From Nelumbo lutea (taxonomy: Eukaryota > Streptophyta > Magnoliopsida > Proteales > Nelumbonaceae), in assembly GCA_022828595.1 (NCBI GenBank), contig JAKGHH010000001.1:143177017-143241016 (forward strand): a stretch of DNA of 64,000 nt, in the 5' to 3' direction. Made by a program: the position numbers and the translations under genes. Positions 53,509 through 64,000 of the stretch are shown here, piece by piece (positions within the stretch are counted from its first letter, which is position 1; the number at the start of each line of letters is the position of its first letter). The notes beneath the pieces are model-generated. The model searched no databases and was not told the origin of the DNA. It was given only the letters and a program-made list of their open reading frames with translations.

Positions 53509-55930
53509 AAAGGATAGAGACAGAGAGATGTGAATTTGAATGAAAATTCATTTTTTACCCATTTATAAAAAAGAAGAAATGGGTGAATCGTCTACCACCC
53601 TGATTTTATATTTCCAATCCTACCCCTCCATGATTATATATTTCCAATCCTATCCCCTCTTAATTAATTGCCAATTATGGATAATTTATTGATTATTCAA
53701 TAGATTACTGAAATTATTGAAAATTTATTGATTATTCAACCAATAAATAATAATTGAAAATTAATAACTGATTATTCAGAAAATTAACGTAATTCTCATT
53801 ATTACATTTTCAGAAAATTATTGATTAATTTTAATTGAAAATAATAGATAAGTTAGTGCAATTTTGTAATTTTATGACATTTTTTATTTTTTGGAATATT
53901 ATGGAAAATTATTGTAATTCTTGAAAATTTATAGTTATTGAAATTTTTATTATTATTAATGTAACTATAATTATTACACCAAAATAATTGTTACTGTAGT
54001 TTAACTAATTCATTTTTTCATAATCTCAAATAGTAATTCCCATTATCTAATAATGTTTGAAAAATTAATGATAGAAAAAGCTGTAAATCTTGATTTAAAA
54101 TAATGGAAATTAATAGTAATAGTTACATAATTAACAATTTTCCATTATGTATCAATTCCAATAATGTAATTATTAAATTACACAAAATTCTATTATTTAA
54201 AAAAAAAATTCTTACTACAGAATCATAAATTACAATAAAATCTGTTATTTGAAATTACAGTAATTACAGTAATTTTGAAATACAGAATTCCAATAATAGT
54301 TATTAGTGTAATAATTTCAGTTTGTTTCAAAATAATGTTATTACACTAATAAATCTTATTGGAATTTTATTGCAGTTACTAAATTAAAATAATTATTGTA
54401 ATAAAATTTTATTTCTAATTACAGATTTGTTTTTCATATTAACTTTATTACAGAAATAATTATCTTTGAAATTTTAGTGTAAATTATTATTTTACGGAAA
54501 TTTATAACAATAATTATTATTGGAATTTTATTGCTGATAATAATTACAGTAATAATTATCGTTGGAATTTACATTTTCAGATATTTATTAATGTAATTTT
54601 ATTAGTGCAATTTTATTATTAGTGTAATAATAATTATTAATTTACATTAATTATTATAGTAAAATTTCTTATTTTCAAAATACTGTAAATACAGTAATTT
54701 TAAAATAACTGTAATTCCAATAATATTTTTTAATGTAGTTAAATTAATTATTTTTTCAAAATAATTATTACACTAATAATTGTTGTTGGAATTTTGGTGT
54801 AGTAATTAAATAGAGTAATCATTATAATAAATATTTTACTATAGTTACAATTTCTTAAAATTAATTTTATTGCACTAACAATTAAATTGTGTTATTATCC
54901 AGAAAAAATTACTGATAATCAATGAACATACAAAATTTTCAACCAATAATTTCTTTATAAGTGTCATTTAAAATTTATTAGAAATTATAAAATTGAAAAA
55001 TAAAATTAATAATTATCGCTCCAGGAAAGAGTTGGTGGAGTTTGCAAGTTGGCAAACAAAATATCATAGTTTTGGAAAATTTTGGAGAAAAAATAAAAAA
55101 TATATTAATGTAATTTTGGAAAAGTTATTTAAAATATAGTAAATACTTATTGAAAATTATTGGAATGTTTGGGAAATTTGGGAAATTTTATTACATTTGA
55201 TAGATTTTGGAAAATTATTTAAAAATTGTGTGATTTTCATTTTAAATTATTAAAGATAAATTAGTATTGGTAAAGGAAAACGGTAATTTGAATCAATAGT
55301 TACACAAATTATTTCTGTTATTAATATAAATTAGTATAATATTGGAAATTTCTAGAAAAGGAAATTATTAATTAACTTATATTAAAAAGTAAAAGATAAA
55401 TTAGTGTAATTTTGTAGATAATATATTTAAAAAATCAATACTTTTGGCAATTTACTAGTATCCGACATTTAATATATCCTTTTGATCCTTTTTCACTAGT
55501 AAATTAGACATTGGGTTTTCCCGTGCATCGCACGGGTCCCCTATTAGTGTAAGAAAAAGCAAAAAGTCATCTGGTTTTAATTTAAAATGACAAGTCGTAT
55601 AAAGGTATATGGGCAGATAACCCACACACCACACACCACACATAGAGAGATGCAAATTTGAATAAAGTCATTTGTTTCAAAAAAACGAAAAGTCATTTGG
55701 TTTGAATTAAAATGAAAAGTCGCAACAATTGAAATTTAAAATGGCAAGTCATAAAAAGTTATGACTCGACACGTACATGTGATAAAGGATAGTGATAGAG
55801 AGATGCAAATTTGAATGAAAAGTCATTTATTTTCAAAAAAAAAATGAAAATTGATTTGGTTTGAATTTAAAATGAAAAGTCACAACAGTTGGAATGAAGC
55901 AAACATGAAACATTCGAACCTCTCTCTCTT
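53509..55930. repeat. Three-unit short tandem array (about 150-bp units), first unit interrupted
   Basis: The phrase AGAGAGATG..AATTTGAAT with GTCATTT and later AAAGTCATTTGGTTTGAAT occurs at 53515 (first half only), 55645 and 55797. The missing second half of unit 1 appears at about 55550-55640, after a 2-kb insertion. Units 2 and 3 show the uninterrupted order and are about 152 bp apart. Confidence 0.6.
53557..55548 (+). mobile_element. Helitron-like non-autonomous insertion (about 2.0 kb)
   Basis: The insert splits the first unit of a tandem array, whose later units give the empty site. Its right end has a perfect hairpin CCCGTGC-ATC-GCACGGG (55520-55536), then CCCCTATTAGT. That fits a Helitron 3' end if the last CTAGT has decayed to TTAGT. 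Its left end has another perfect hairpin, ACCCATTT and AAATGGGT (53557-53584). The interior is very AT-rich, non-coding, and contains a diverged roughly 200-bp direct repeat (about 54300-54480 and 54740-54900). Borders are good to a few bases. Confidence 0.55.
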
Positions 55931-56836
55931 TCCATTTCCTTGCAAACCCTAACCCTAATCCTCCCTTCACCGCTGCCGTCGCCTGAGCAACCACACCGGC
56001 CACACCAGTGACTCGATGGTCGAGTACCAGTCATCAGCCACCACCCCTCATCCTCTGCCTCTCCTCAGTTCTCTCCCATATCTCATCTAATCATCTTCTC
56101 ATCTATCTCTTCTCTTTCAAATCTCGATTCAGCATCGCAGCTGCCAACCGCTCGAGCAACCACCATCACCAACAACAACATCAGTGATGGCGGTCGAGTG
56201 ACAGTAGTCTTGACGGAAACCACCATCACTGGCGACAACCATCATCTTCTCCTCTATCTCTCCTTTGCCGCATTGCTATCGTCAATGGAAATAGTCTCGT
56301 CTCTAAGACTACAACCCAAGCTAATACTACAAGAGTGCCAACAGTCCAGCATCACCACTCACCGGCCACCACTGCCATCGGTCGAATTTGAATCAATCGA
56401 ATATTTGATTTAATAATCGAAATCGAATTCGAATTCGAATTGAACTATTGGATATCTGTCGGATGTCGAATCGAATTTGGATATTAGTATTGGTAATTAG
56501 TTTCAAATTCGAATCTAACTTGATTCGATTCGAATTTGATCCATTTATAGGCCTACAGGCAAATAACCCACACCCAAACCTACGCCCCAACCCAGCCCAA
56601 CTCGATACGCACGTGATAAAGGATTACCAACCATCCACCAAGCCAAGAGAATGTATATGTATATACAACTCATTTGGGTCCCCATAAGGCAAAGACCAAC
56701 TCTTAGTAATAATCTCAACACTTTCTTGTAATTACCCCACGTGGGATTCAAACAAATGCCACGAGAGGAAAAGTGGTAGAGGAAAATTTGAAATTAGGCT
56801 AAAAAATCAAATAGAGTTTGTGTGGGTGTGTGCAAT
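55931..56836. other. Gene-like but unassigned GC-richer DNA and AT-rich tail
   Basis: The stretch 55920-56390 is CT/CCA-rich, resembling plant 5' UTR or signal-peptide text, with AACCCTAACCCTAATCC at 55945. No frame gives a recognisable protein. 56390-56560 is 'cgaattcgaa' repeat text. No clear element ends. Confidence 0.35.
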
Positions 56837-58020
56837 TAGGGGTGACAAATGGTTGGGTTAGGCATGGGTTGAGTACAACCACCCATATTGACCTAGTGAC
56901 CCATTGCCACCCATATTTATTGGGTATTAGTGGGTTATAACCCACCTTGACCCTGACCCACCCACATGACAAAACAATAAATATATGTTTCAAAAAATTA
57001 GAAATTGCATAAAATACATAAATTGATAAAAATTCAAAATAAATATATATATTTCAATTAAGAAATTGTAAAAAAATGATAAAAAACCAAGAATTGCATA
57101 AAATACATAAAATGATATTTTTTTTTTCAAAATTTATATACTTCAACCAAAAAATAATAAGTTACAGAAAAATGATTAAAATATAAAAATCAAAATGATC
57201 ATATACTTCAGCTAATACAAAAAAAAATATAGAACGATGCAATTTTAGTGTATATAATAAAAATTGTAAAAATTGAAAAAATACATCGTCTCCACTCTGG
57301 TTCTTGTAACCGGTGGCCATGCCATCGTAGATCTGACCCTATGCTAGGATAAGAAGTGGGGAGGAGGAAGAGTAAGAAGACAAAATCGGTGGTACCAGTG
57401 GTGGCGATAAAAAGAGTAAGAAGAAGAGGGGAGGAGGAGAAAGAGGAGATGAGTAGATTTGAAATCTAGATTGGTGGTATTGGATGGCGGTGGCAATAAA
57501 AGAGTAAAAAGAAGAGGGGAAGAGGAAGAGGAGATTATTGGATCTGAAATCTAGACCTGTGGTACTGGCCGGCAGCGGTGATAAGAATAATAAGAAGAAG
57601 AAGAAGGGAGGAGGAGGAAGAGTAGAATAATAGGATTAAAACTGAGATTTGGTACTGGTGGCAGCAACAAGAAGAGTGGAAGATGAAGAAGAAGGAAATC
57701 AAGATGGATGTAACAGTGACGGCGAGATCAGTGATATCGACGAAAGCAAGATTGGTGGTACTAGTCGCTGCAGCCACCGAAAGTTCTTCAAATTTCTCCC
57801 TGTTTTTATTTTTTTTTTTTTTAACAATTGCCTCAAACCCTAAAAAGATTATTAGCTTAAACGACGAGAGTGAAGTTCGACCCAATGGGTACATTCAACC
57901 CAACTCCACCCTAACCCTTTTTCCTTGACTCAAATGGGTCACTCTACCCATAATGATCCTTTACTAAAGTGGGTGGATATGGGTGGATCAAATGAATTGG
58001 GGTCAAAATTGTCAACCTTA
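56837..58020. mobile_element. Non-autonomous hAT element (1.18 kb)
   Basis: Ends TAGGGGTGACAAATGG and, reversed, TAAGGTTGACAATTTTGA. The flanks are TGTGCAAT (56829-56836) and TGTGTAAT (58021-58028), an 8-bp duplication with one mismatch. Subterminal text on both sides is 'gggttggg/cccaaccc' and 'acccattt/aaatgggt'. The interior has GAAGAAG-rich low-complexity DNA but no transposase. Confidence 0.7.
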
Positions 58021-58028
58021 TGTGTAAT

Positions 58029-60195
58029 TAAGTGTTAAAAAAGAGTTGAAAGAACAAAATTACCCTTTATAATGCATGTTGATATGTGTATGGGAAGCGC
58101 ACTTTGTGGGGTTTCCATCTGAATTCTTGTTTAGAAGTCATGCAAGCTTTGAATTTCAGAGCATATTCGTCAATCAATATTGCTAAGATAGGTTCATCCT
58201 CTCTGAAGAAAATTTGAATAACTATCCATCATACATCCTTATCTTAGATTATGGACAATTGATACTAATATATTCTTCTCTTTTGTTTTTTTTTTTTGTA
58301 TGTCCTACTGGCCTGTAAGTGAATAATAGTTTATAGACAAATTCGTCGTCGCTGCAACAGCTACCACCGCTGCTATTCGTGTATCGTGAGGTCAGAGAAG
58401 ATGAATAGTGTTTTTCTACGAATAATTATTAGAAGGGTAATATGGGGATTAAAAAATATTGCAACAACAGATTTTAATGGAAGGCTAATGGAAGGGGGTC
58501 TTTATCTCACGATCATAGTACAGGGGGTCTTTGTAATTTACCTTAATATAAACTTAAAGACAAATTTCTTAAAATACCTCTTTAATTTAGGAAATTGACT
58601 AATTCTATCCTTATTGTTTATCTATTGTCTTAAATTATCTTTAAGTTTTATGATAATTAACAAAATGTCAAATTTATCCTCTATTATATCTCAAATTTTC
58701 AAACTAAAATTCATATAAAAAATTTTAAATTTAGATGCAACAAGTGGATTTTCAAGCAATATACCCAACCGATAAAAATTGGAGATTTGTCAATGGACTC
58801 TGCACAATCGCTGGAGAAGTCAAACGGCGTTGATTATTAACAAATACAAGTTGAGGGGAATATCGGGAGCTTTAATTTAGGTGGTCTTCAGGAACTCGAT
58901 CCAATGATCTTCAAGAACTCACTCTGCCCAATATGGCGTCAAACTTCCGAAAGACATATCACGCACCGCCTCTATAATCCTCGATGCATTTTCGGGTGTT
59001 AGAGGGGGCGTTTCGGCGGCTATCGTCCTCTCTGAAAGCACTTGCTATCGCCAAATCCAGAGCAAGGTTTGACCTTTGAATTGAACAGTTTATTTACCAC
59101 CATGGTTGCGAAAAAGAGAAGCTGCTCACTAATTGGGAGGACAAGCAGATCGAATTTGGGTAGTTCAAGAGATGCCACCTGTAGCTAAAGAGATGGTCCA
59201 CCACCACATTGAGCTCCCCCTTCTACAAGCCACAGAGATTCATCTCTTTCTCTCCCTTACAGTTGTGAGTTTAGACATCCACCATCATGAGAGTCCCTAA
59301 TTTTCATCAACGGTTTGGTATTTTGATCGTTTTTGTTTTCATCAACAAATTGCAAGGTCTGAGCAATCATGACTTCAACAAATCGCAGGGACCTGAACAA
59401 TCTGTTTTTCATCAACAAATTACAGGAGTCTGAACAATCATGTATTTCATCAATGACTTGAAATTATATACTTGAAGATGGTGCTTCTTAATGAAGAGAG
59501 GTAGTAGTCGTTGGAGTGCTATTTTGATTTATAGGGTTTATTGAGAGAAGAACAATAGAGATTAGAATCTATGGAACAATAAAAGGTTTTCTAGGGTTCA
59601 TTTGATCACAAAAAGGAAAGATAATTAAGGAATTGCTTGAAGGAGAGGTTAAAGATTTGACATTAACAAATCAAATTCAATATTATTTAGGGCAAATTTC
59701 TTAAAGTATCCCTATAGTTTAGGAAATTGATTAATTCTATCCTTATTGTTTATATATTATTTTAATTAAAGTACCCCAAGTTTTTTCACAATTGACATTG
59801 CCGCTAAGCACTAATAGAAAAAAGTGAAATGTTGAATTTTCCCTCTACTATTCTTCAAAAATTTCAAAATAAAACCTAATTGATGAAAATTTTCAATAAT
59901 TGAGAGGAGGAACGACAAATGTGTTTTTATGATTTCTTTCCCTTATCCTAATCTGTTGGATTTAGCGAAAGGCAACATCGCCATTGAATTGCTTTCACTG
60001 TTCCATCTCCAAATGGCTGACTGACATGACAAACACAAAACAGGAAAAGGGAGGAGAGAGAGAGAGAGAGAGAGGGAATGTCTATCAACAGCGCAACCAT
60101 CACCAGTGGATGGTGGAACAAGGGTGAGCAGAGGTAGGGAGAGCGAGATAAGTAAGGGGGGAGCCTCTCGAGTCCAAACAAAATTAATGAGACCA
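58029..60195. other. Intergenic DNA with two MULE-like end fragments
   Basis: No gene recognised. CAAATTTCTTAAAATACCTC (58561) and CAAATTTCTTAAAGTATCCC (59694), each followed by TTTAGGAAATTGA and TTCTATCCTTATTGTTTAT, are diverged direct copies about 1.13 kb apart. The wording resembles MULE terminal repeats, but no inverted partner is seen. A GA microsatellite lies at about 60053-60075. Confidence 0.45.
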
Positions 60196-60200
60196 AACTT

Positions 60201-60437
60201 TGTTAGAATAAAGCATCTTTCAAATTAATAATTCTCTGATATATTTCATTCAATGTTTTGTACAATATTTATACATGTTGTATACGTACAGATAAGAATA
60301 GAGTAACAAGATAAATAGGATAAAACAGAGATAAATACAAACAAAAGCAAGGATAAATACAAAAGATAAATGTATTCGGTTACAACAGATAGCAGTTTTT
60401 TCTTATCTCAAATATTGGGTAACCGATTACACTAACA
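60201..60437 (-). repeat. 3' LTR of the copia element
   Basis: On the minus strand it begins TGTTAGTGTAATCGGTTACC and ends CTTTATTCTAACA, a TG..CA unit with a 6-bp TGTTAG/CTAACA inverted end. The purine tract GATGGGGGC (60438-60446) abuts its start. The outer flank AACTT (60196-60200) should recur at the unseen 5' end. Confidence 0.85.
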
Positions 60438-60561
60438 GCCCCCATCAAGTTGATAGTGGAAAACCAACATTCAACTTGGACCGCAACAGTTGGAACTGAG
60501 GGGAAGGAAGAGCCTTGGTTAGAATATCAGCCGGTTGATCAACAGAGGCAATGTAAGGAAC

Positions 60562-63500
60562 TTAAAGTTGTTTCTGAGTAACCTGTTTGCGGACAAAATG
60601 GAAATCAATTTCAATGTGCTTCATTTTGGCATGGAAGACAGGATTCACCGTAAGGTACGTAGCACCAATGCTATCACACCACTTGATAAGTGAAGCTAGC
60701 ATCTTATTGTGTAATTCAGAGAAGAGAGTGCAACCACAAGACTTCAGATGTAGCAATAGCGAGGCTACGGTATTCTGGTTCCATGCTTGAACGATAAACA
60801 GTGGAGTGTTTCTTGGACATCTAGGAGATGAGATTCGGGCCAGGAAAAATGCAAAAACCACCATGAGAGAATCTGCCATTAGGACACCCTACCAAGTCAG
60901 CATCAAAGAACACATGTAATTGGAAAGAGGAAGATGCCACAAAGTGATCAAGGCCATAGTTAAAGGTGCCTTTGAGATAGCGCAATAAGCGCTTTGCAGT
61001 AGTCATGTGTTTACTAGTTGGTTGATGCAAAAATTAACACAATTTGTTTATCGTGAATGATATTTCTGGGCTTGTGATAGTAATGTATTGAAGAACACCA
61101 ATAATTTGACGGAATTCAATAACATTCGTGAGGACACACCATATGTCTTAGAGAGGGAATGACCAACAGCAATTGGAGAAGAGGTTGGTTTGGTGGAATC
61201 CATACCAGTTATGTGAACAAGATCAACAATATATTTCCATTGAGAGGGGTGAAGGTGATGACCAGATTGAAGTACCTCAATCCCAAGGAAGTATTGAAGA
61301 GGACCCAAGTCCTTGATAGAGAATTCCATTCTCATATCGAAGATAAGTGAGGTAATTTATGAATCGTTGGAACCAGTGACAATGATGTCATCCACATAGA
61401 CAAGAACAATGGTAGTATCAGTGGTAGAGTGATGAACAAATAATGTGGTATCGGCAGCACACATATAAAAGACAAGACGAAGAAGAAATGAGCTAAGTCG
61501 ATGATACCATGCACGAGGAGCATGTTTGAGGCCATATAGTGCTTTTTGCAACTTGCAAACATGATGGGGATAAACTAAATCTATGAAGCCAGGAGGTTGA
61601 GCCATGTATACAGTTTCTTGAGGATCACCATTTAAGAAAGCTGTAGTAACATCAAGCTGTCGTAAGGACCAACCACGTGCTAGAGCAAGATGAAGAACAA
61701 CACGAATAGTTACAAGTTTGATAGCAGAGCTAAAGGTCTCATTGTAATCAAGTCCTTCACGTTGTGTGTATCCCTTGGCTACAAGGCGAGCATTGTAGCG
61801 CTCCACCCTGCCATCGGGATTATGTTTGATACAAAATGTCCATTTACAACGAAAGATGTTTGCATCGGAAGGTGGAAAACAGAGGGTCCAAGTGTTGCTA
61901 ATAGTGAGGGCAGCCATTTCTTCTTGCATCATATCCTACCAATAAGGATGACATAGGGCCTGGGTTATGGTTTTGGGTTCAGTTGAGATTGGGGGCAAAG
62001 AGTATGAGGAGGCAAGGAATAAGCGGGGCTTAAGTGTCCCATCACGTGATTTGGTGATCATGGTATGGGTGCAATGAGGTAAGGGGGAGCTTACAGGAAG
62101 AAGAATATTAATAGGGTGGCTGGGTTCAAGTGGATCGGGAGATGGAGGTGGCTGGTCAGGTGTTATAGTTGTGGAAGGGAGGGAATGGGCATCATGAAGA
62201 ATATAAGATAAAGGGCGAGTTCGTTGTAGAGGTGAAGATGTGGGCTGGGGCAAAGACTGCAGAGGTGATGAGATCGATGTTGGTGTGGATAGCAGCTGAG
62301 AGGGTACAGGAGGAGATGAGGGCAGTGACAATGGTGGTGGAGGAGGTTGTGACAGTGGCAAGGGAGCTGAAACGATGGGAGGTGGTCCAATGGGCATTGA
62401 TGGTAGAGTAGAGGGCTGAGGTGGTAGAGTTTTTGGGGATGAACAATAAGGGAAATTGAGTTCATTGAATACCATATGGCGGGAGATGTAAACCTTACCA
62501 GAACATATATGTAGGCATCGAAATCCCTTAGATTTGTCACAATACCCAATGAATACACAGGAGGGGCTGCGATAATTATGTTTGTGAGCATTGTAGGGCC
62601 TTATATAAGGAAAGCACTCACAGCCAAACACACGAAGTGTCATATAGTCAGGCTTCTTGTGAAAGAGATATTCCCATGGCATTTTATGATTCAACACCTT
62701 GGTGGGCAGCCGATTGATGAGAAAGACAGTAGTGTGAATGCATCATACCATAGAGAAGGAAGCATAGATGCTCTAGCCATGAGTTTGAGTCCAAATTCAA
62801 CTATATGCCAATGTTTATGTTCTGCTGAACCATTTTGTTGAGGCGTGTGCGAACAAGAGGTTCTGTGAATAATACCATGTCGTTCAAAGAAAGGCTTAAG
62901 TGTCTTGTACTCAGTACTCCCATCACTTTGTAGGATTTTGATTTTTCTATTCAGCACATTTTCAACTTGATTCTCAAATATAATAAATATAGAAGCAACA
63001 TCATTCTTATGAGCAAGAGGAAAAATCCAACTGAATTTACTAAATGAATCAACAAAACTGATATAGTAATTGAAACCATGTTGAGACATCACAAGGGCTG
63101 GTCCCATAGATCAGAGTACACAAGTTCCAATGGTTCTACTACCTTAAAAGTACTGGGGCGGAAAGGTAAACGGTGACTCTTTCCTAACTGACATGTTGAA
63201 CAGAATGATATATCTTTATTGGAAATTATAGGGAGCTTATTCTCAGATACGACTTGCTTCACTATTCGGAATGCCGAATGCCCTAAACACTGATGTCAAG
63301 TATTTAGGTCTACTCTTTCATTAAGATGTGCAATAGGACTAATATTGGCTTTTGGGAGATGAATTTTGTAAAGTCCACGATCAGTGGTTCCTTCTAATAT
63401 AGTTTTCCTCAACTTTTGATCCTTCACATAGCAATTAGAGGGATGAAATTCAAAAGAAAACATCATTATTAGTGGTGAACCGTGCAACAGATTAGAGGTC

Positions 63501-64000
63501 CTTAGTGATACCCGGGACATGAAGAGTATCTTTGAGAACTAGATTCTGATTAGAACTAGGAATAGACGAGGTACCAATATGATTAATTTTCAAATCTGTG
63601 CCATTGCCAATTTTTAGTTGATTTGGGCCCATGTACTCTAAGTGAAGTATAAGATTGTGCAGATCATTGGTGACATGGTGTGTCGCTCCAGAATCAGGAT
63701 ACTAGCAAAGATCAGTAGATGATTGTTGATTCGATGGAGTTTCAGAAGCTTTAGTTATGTAGACAAGTGCTCGTATTGGGGTATATTTGATAGATGCATC
63801 AAATCTACTACGACATGCAAGAGCAGAGTGATTGGGTAGTTTGCAGATTTGGCAAGGACTACCTTTGTATCTACAATTTGGACTTGAGTTGGATTTTTTA
63901 TTCTACTCCTTTTTAGACCTTCCAAATTGAGTGTTGGGAGTGTTGGGCCAATTTCCTTTGTATTTGTATGCCATGTTGGTTGAAACTTCAAGTTCTTGAA
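60562..64000 (-). pseudogene. copia pol polyprotein relic
   Basis: From right to left: a CCHC-type knuckle (CQICKLPNHSALACRS, about 63850); protease YPDSGATHHVTNDLHN (about 63690, preceded by a TAG for a usual Trp); integrase zinc region and core (CSTCQLGKSHRLPF; VDSFSKFSWIFPLAHKND; LQSDGSTEYKTLKPFFERHG; TPQQNGSAEH); and the integrase tail LRVFGCECFPYIRPYNAHKH. RT follows: CKWTFCIKHNPDGRVERYNA, QLDVTTAFLNGDPQETVYMA and LVYVDDIIVTGS with the catalytic YVDD. RNase H has [20 protein letters not shown]. At least five frame changes and several stops separate these parts. The protein would copy and integrate the element, but this copy cannot be translated as one chain. Confidence 0.88.

Larger units (their letters stand above)
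60201..64000 (-). mobile_element. Ty1/copia LTR retrotransposon, minus strand, 5' part beyond the window
   Basis: The 3' LTR (60201-60437), a polypurine tract and then, reading leftward from 64000, gag zinc knuckle, protease, integrase, RT and RNase H relics give the copia order PR-INT-RT-RH. The short 237-bp LTR fits the small copia lineages (an Ale-like lineage is possible). The gag start and 5' LTR lie past position 64000. Confidence 0.9.

Noticed and set aside
55944..55962. Interstitial telomere repeat (AACCCTAACCCTAA)
   Set aside because: Only about two units; this short motif is common in plant 5' leaders and is not evidence for a telomere.
1..64000. CRISPR arrays, bacterial operons, rRNA genes, intact tRNA genes, organelle DNA insertions
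   Set aside because: None was seen. The window is plant nuclear DNA; the only tRNA-like signals are the two SINE-type units.

Overview
The window is nuclear DNA from a flowering plant, most likely a eudicot. It is AT-rich, with intron-containing genes (GT..AG introns), two plant gene families, a tRNA-derived SINE, many hAT-, PIF- and MULE-type inverted-repeat elements, Helitron-type ends, a Ty3/gypsy element of the Tat group and a Ty1/copia element. The species cannot be fixed from the sequence.

Only two intact-looking host genes are present. At 10.8-13.0 kb on the + strand is a seven-exon gene for an atypical bHLH transcription factor of the bHLH112/bHLH123 type (468 residues as joined here). 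At 28.2-32.2 kb on the - strand is a four-exon gene for a WrbA/flavodoxin-type NAD(P)H:quinone oxidoreductase (FQR1-like). It would encode 204 residues, but exon 2 carries one extra A in a homopolymer that breaks the frame. A third gene trace, at 34.28-34.87 kb, is a frameshifted kinase fragment of the receptor-like kinase S.2 type. It appears to have been carried inside a 1.08-kb MULE-like element.

The rest is intergenic DNA and transposons. 0-10.7 kb: AT-rich DNA with small foldback elements, a 100-nt hairpin, an 89-bp tandem duplication and one GC-rich patch. 13-24.6 kb: very AT-rich DNA, two outward-facing Helitron-like 3' ends around a MULE-like element, a 1.14-kb hAT element with a perfect 8-bp target duplication, and a SINE with a 10-bp target duplication. 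32.4-40.6 kb: three hAT elements (one partial), the MULE-like element, a PIF-like MITE and a SINE-like insertion. 40.6-51.0 kb: a complete but dead Tat-type LTR retrotransposon with GAAAT target duplications. Its reverse transcriptase and integrase cores are deleted, and it carries an antisense, spliced extra ORF with its own TATA box. 51-60 kb: AT-rich DNA including a 2-kb Helitron-like insertion into a short tandem array and a 1.18-kb hAT element. 60.2-64 kb: a decayed copia element on the - strand, cut by the window end.

The two host genes are not functionally linked; they are separate islands in repetitive DNA. The most interesting parts are the antisense gene of the Tat element, the kinase-capturing element, the outward-facing Helitron ends, the Helitron-like insertion with a readable empty site, and the single-base break in FQR1.
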